DNA of 64,000 nucleotides from Marchantia polymorpha subsp. ruderalis. Lineage: Eukaryota; Streptophyta; Marchantiopsida; Marchantiales; Marchantiaceae. Shown in pieces: positions 62,011-64,000 of this stretch; the first letter of the stretch is position 1, and every line of letters begins with the position of its first letter. A program made the translations under genes and the position numbers. Location of the stretch: contig AP031351.1 of NCBI GenBank assembly GCA_037833965.1, forward strand, positions 15,512,501 to 15,576,500, in the 5' to 3' direction. The notes beneath the pieces are model-generated. The model ran no database searches and was not told the origin of the DNA. It saw only the letters and a list, made by a program, of their open reading frames with translations.

Positions 62011-63300
62011 CTATATACTTTTTAGTACGTTCAAAGTCTCGCCCACGTGCTTTTCGGGTTGGAACTGGTTGTTAAAGATAAGTTGGCACACTCCGTTCTT
62101 GTCGAAAACGTACGTCTGTCGTCCGGGCAAGGTGCCGAACAAGTCCCCGGGAACTCCCCAGTCTTTACGCAGCTTGTTGTTCTCGTCGCTCAGAAGGGTA
62201 AATTGCAGTCTGTACTTTTGCTTGAACGCCTGGGTGCAATCACAGAGAAAGTCCATCATACACACAGGTCCAGAAGTGCATTTGTGCAACGTCTTCACAG
62301 TACATTGCGATCTGTGGAGATGAGGACTTCGGCCACAGCTCCACACTGCAACTCACGCTTAGGCGGTGATGAAGTGACTTGTTCTTATTTGACGACGCTG
62401 GATATCATCTAACGTACTGCATCCACGGAAAGAAGGGTGAAAGCGCAAAGAAGTGAAGAGACAGTATGCATACCTTGTGAGATTCAGGGCTGTCAGCGCT
62501 CACTCCTATGACATTAGCACCAGCCTTCGTGAACTTATCGTAAGAATCACGGAAGGCACAGGCCTGCTCAGAACAACAAGAGATATCAACAAATGTCAAT
62601 ACTCACAGTTCAACTCTCAGTTAATCCGGTGGAGGCATGACCAGCTAAGAACGAAGTCTCGAAGAGAGAATAGACGTGTATGTGTATCAACCTCCTCCTG
62701 GCTTGACGGCAGATAACAATTATTCAAAACTTCATCTCAATTGGGGAGGAGACAAACCTGCTTGGTGCAACCAGGAGTCTCGTCTGCAGGATAGAAGTAC
62801 AAAACTAAAGGCTTCCCCATAAACTTGGAGAGATTAACTTGCTTTCCATCCTGGTCCTTGAGGGTTGTCGACGGAAGCTTATCGCCCTTGTTGATCTGCA
62901 GAGTCAGACAATTTCAGGCAAATCCTTCAGTGATGTACTTTGGAAGGATAACATCTAAAGACCCATCATCTCACATTGATCTTCTTGGCGAAAGAAGAAC
63001 ACAACTTACAAAGGCATTTAAGCATGCATGCACTCGAAACACCTTAGAGCAATGCAATGATACTTAATGCCGAGACAATTTCAAATGATAGCATACCTTG
63101 CATTCTGTGGCAGCGCGGCGAGACACGGCGGGCAATGGGCGAGATGTAGAAGCCGTAGAAAGGCAGCTCTTGCCAAAAAACTGAGAATGCGAGAAAGAAC
63201 TGTTGGTCAGTCGGGCGGATGAAACGCTACCAGCACTCGCCGTTGCAATGACGCCAGAGACGGCAGAACAAACAGGCAATGTGAGGTTGCACGTCGCCAT
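62011..63300 (-). CDS. PRXQ: Peroxiredoxin Q, chloroplast precursor, 216 aa
   Basis: Atypical two-Cys thiol peroxidase of the BCP/PrxQ family, reducing H2O2 and alkyl hydroperoxides with thioredoxin as donor. In plants it is plastid-located, associated with thylakoids. Exons from 5' to 3': 63300-63097, 62895-62758, 62563-62474, 62229-62011, all with clean GT-AG borders, total 651 nt. The first 65 residues or so are Ser/Ala-rich and basic with few acids, a typical transit peptide. The mature part starts near INKGDKLPSTTLKDQDGK. The peroxidatic Cys111 lies in PADETPGCTKQ and the resolving Cys116 in ACAFRD (CX4C). The family-typical end KDWGVPGDLFGTLPGRQTYV and NNQFQPEKH follows. Length equals Arabidopsis PRXQ, and every key residue is present. 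Confidence 0.96.
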
Positions 63301-64000
63301 AGTTACGACACTGCACTGCCTCCAATCTTCCGATGCTTTGTGCCTACGGAGTCGCGGAGTTCAATCGACCAACCGCTTATCGATTGATGACCGCGCTTCT
63401 GCTGCTCGACCTCTCGACGATGAACAATGGACAATGGAAAAAGACCCGGACTTTGGCCCACACAAATCAGCCGTGAATGAACGAATCAGTGCTTCCAGTG
63501 GACCGAACGAACGACACGGGGCAGCACAGGAAAATCCACGGCCGCTGCCGGATTGTGGTCCGGCGTGTCAGCCCGCTTCTCGCACATTCCACCTTTGTCG
63601 CGCAAAGGAGATGGAACAAGGATAAGGCGGATGACCGTAGCCACTGGTCACCAGGCGTTCTTGTCGGACGGGACCTGCGGACGCTCATTCTGGCCTTTGC
63701 TGGCGCATGGTCGTCTGCATGGATGGCTCAAGATGTTCTGCTTTTGAATACTAGCCATCAAATATTGGCAGAGTCAGATTCGTGTACGGAGTTTGAGGAG
63801 ATTTTCCTCAAGTTCCATCCTTTATAGCCGCACAACTCTGAAGGAATAGTCGATATGGACGTGTTTGTGCCGCCACAAAATGAATTCTACATCGTTAATG
63901 ATGTGATTAATTGGCGGATATTTAGGAGCATTCCACTTTAATTTGACGGTTACAAGTATAGTTACATTGAGCGTAAAACTTATCTTCAGGTTTCAGTTTC
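63301..64000. other. Upstream region of the peroxiredoxin Q gene
   Basis: This is a 5' flank of gene-like GC with overlapping short ORFs on both strands (plus 63477-63827, minus 63467-63688) that I cannot assign. It presumably holds the 5' UTR and promoter of PRXQ. No clear core promoter element can be fixed by eye. Confidence 0.35.

Noticed and set aside
1-64000. CRISPR arrays, bacterial operons, rRNA genes, tRNA genes
   Set aside because: Nothing of the kind is visible. The genes are spliced and of plant families. A tRNAscan run would be needed to exclude single tRNA genes.

Overview
The window looks like nuclear DNA of a flagellate-sperm land plant, most likely a moss of the Physcomitrium type. 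Three observations support this. The genes are intron-rich, with GT-AG introns mostly of 80-450 nt. They include plant-only families (a LEUNIG co-repressor, a chloroplast peroxiredoxin Q, an At2g33490-type BAR protein) next to a WDR34/DYNC2I2-type intermediate chain of the intraflagellar-transport dynein, which seed plants with non-motile sperm lack. The genes sit as higher-GC islands between very AT-rich blocks holding decayed transposons. The species assignment is inference.

All four convincing genes lie on the minus strand. I rebuilt each exon by exon from conserved protein blocks and splice sites, and every model closes in frame. (1) 6569-18900: LEUNIG/LUG-type co-repressor, 18 exons, 919 aa, with LisH/LUFS, a 38-Gln tract, a Q-rich middle and a WD40 C-terminus; a 4.3-kb intron separates the N-terminal half from the WD40 half. 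(2) 26216-33064: BAR (AH/BAR)-domain protein of the At2g33490 family, 11 exons, 854 or 855 aa. (3) 51187-56557: WDR34-like dynein-2 intermediate chain, 15 exons, 531 aa. (4) 62011-63300: peroxiredoxin Q, 4 exons, 216 aa, with the CX4C active site.

From 40.6 to 46.8 kb lies a layered repeat. A decayed Ty1/copia element on the minus strand (LTR pair, RT and RNase H relics, polypurine tract) is interrupted by a 2.7-kb ZMYM/TTF-type hAT transposon relic on the plus strand, with a near-perfect 8-bp target duplication. It is interrupted again by an unrelated GC-richer segment of about 1.35 kb that splits one copy of a 170-bp tandem duplication.

The rest (1-5.9, 19.7-26.2, 35.2-40.6, 46.8-51.2 and 57.5-61.1 kb) is intergenic or repeat-derived. 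It holds a few foldbacks, a three-copy 53-bp tandem repeat and some short ORFs that I cannot assign. No rRNA, tRNA or CRISPR array was recognised. No unprecedented system is evident; the most informative items are the nested transposons, the architecture of the LEUNIG gene and the retained IFT-dynein subunit.
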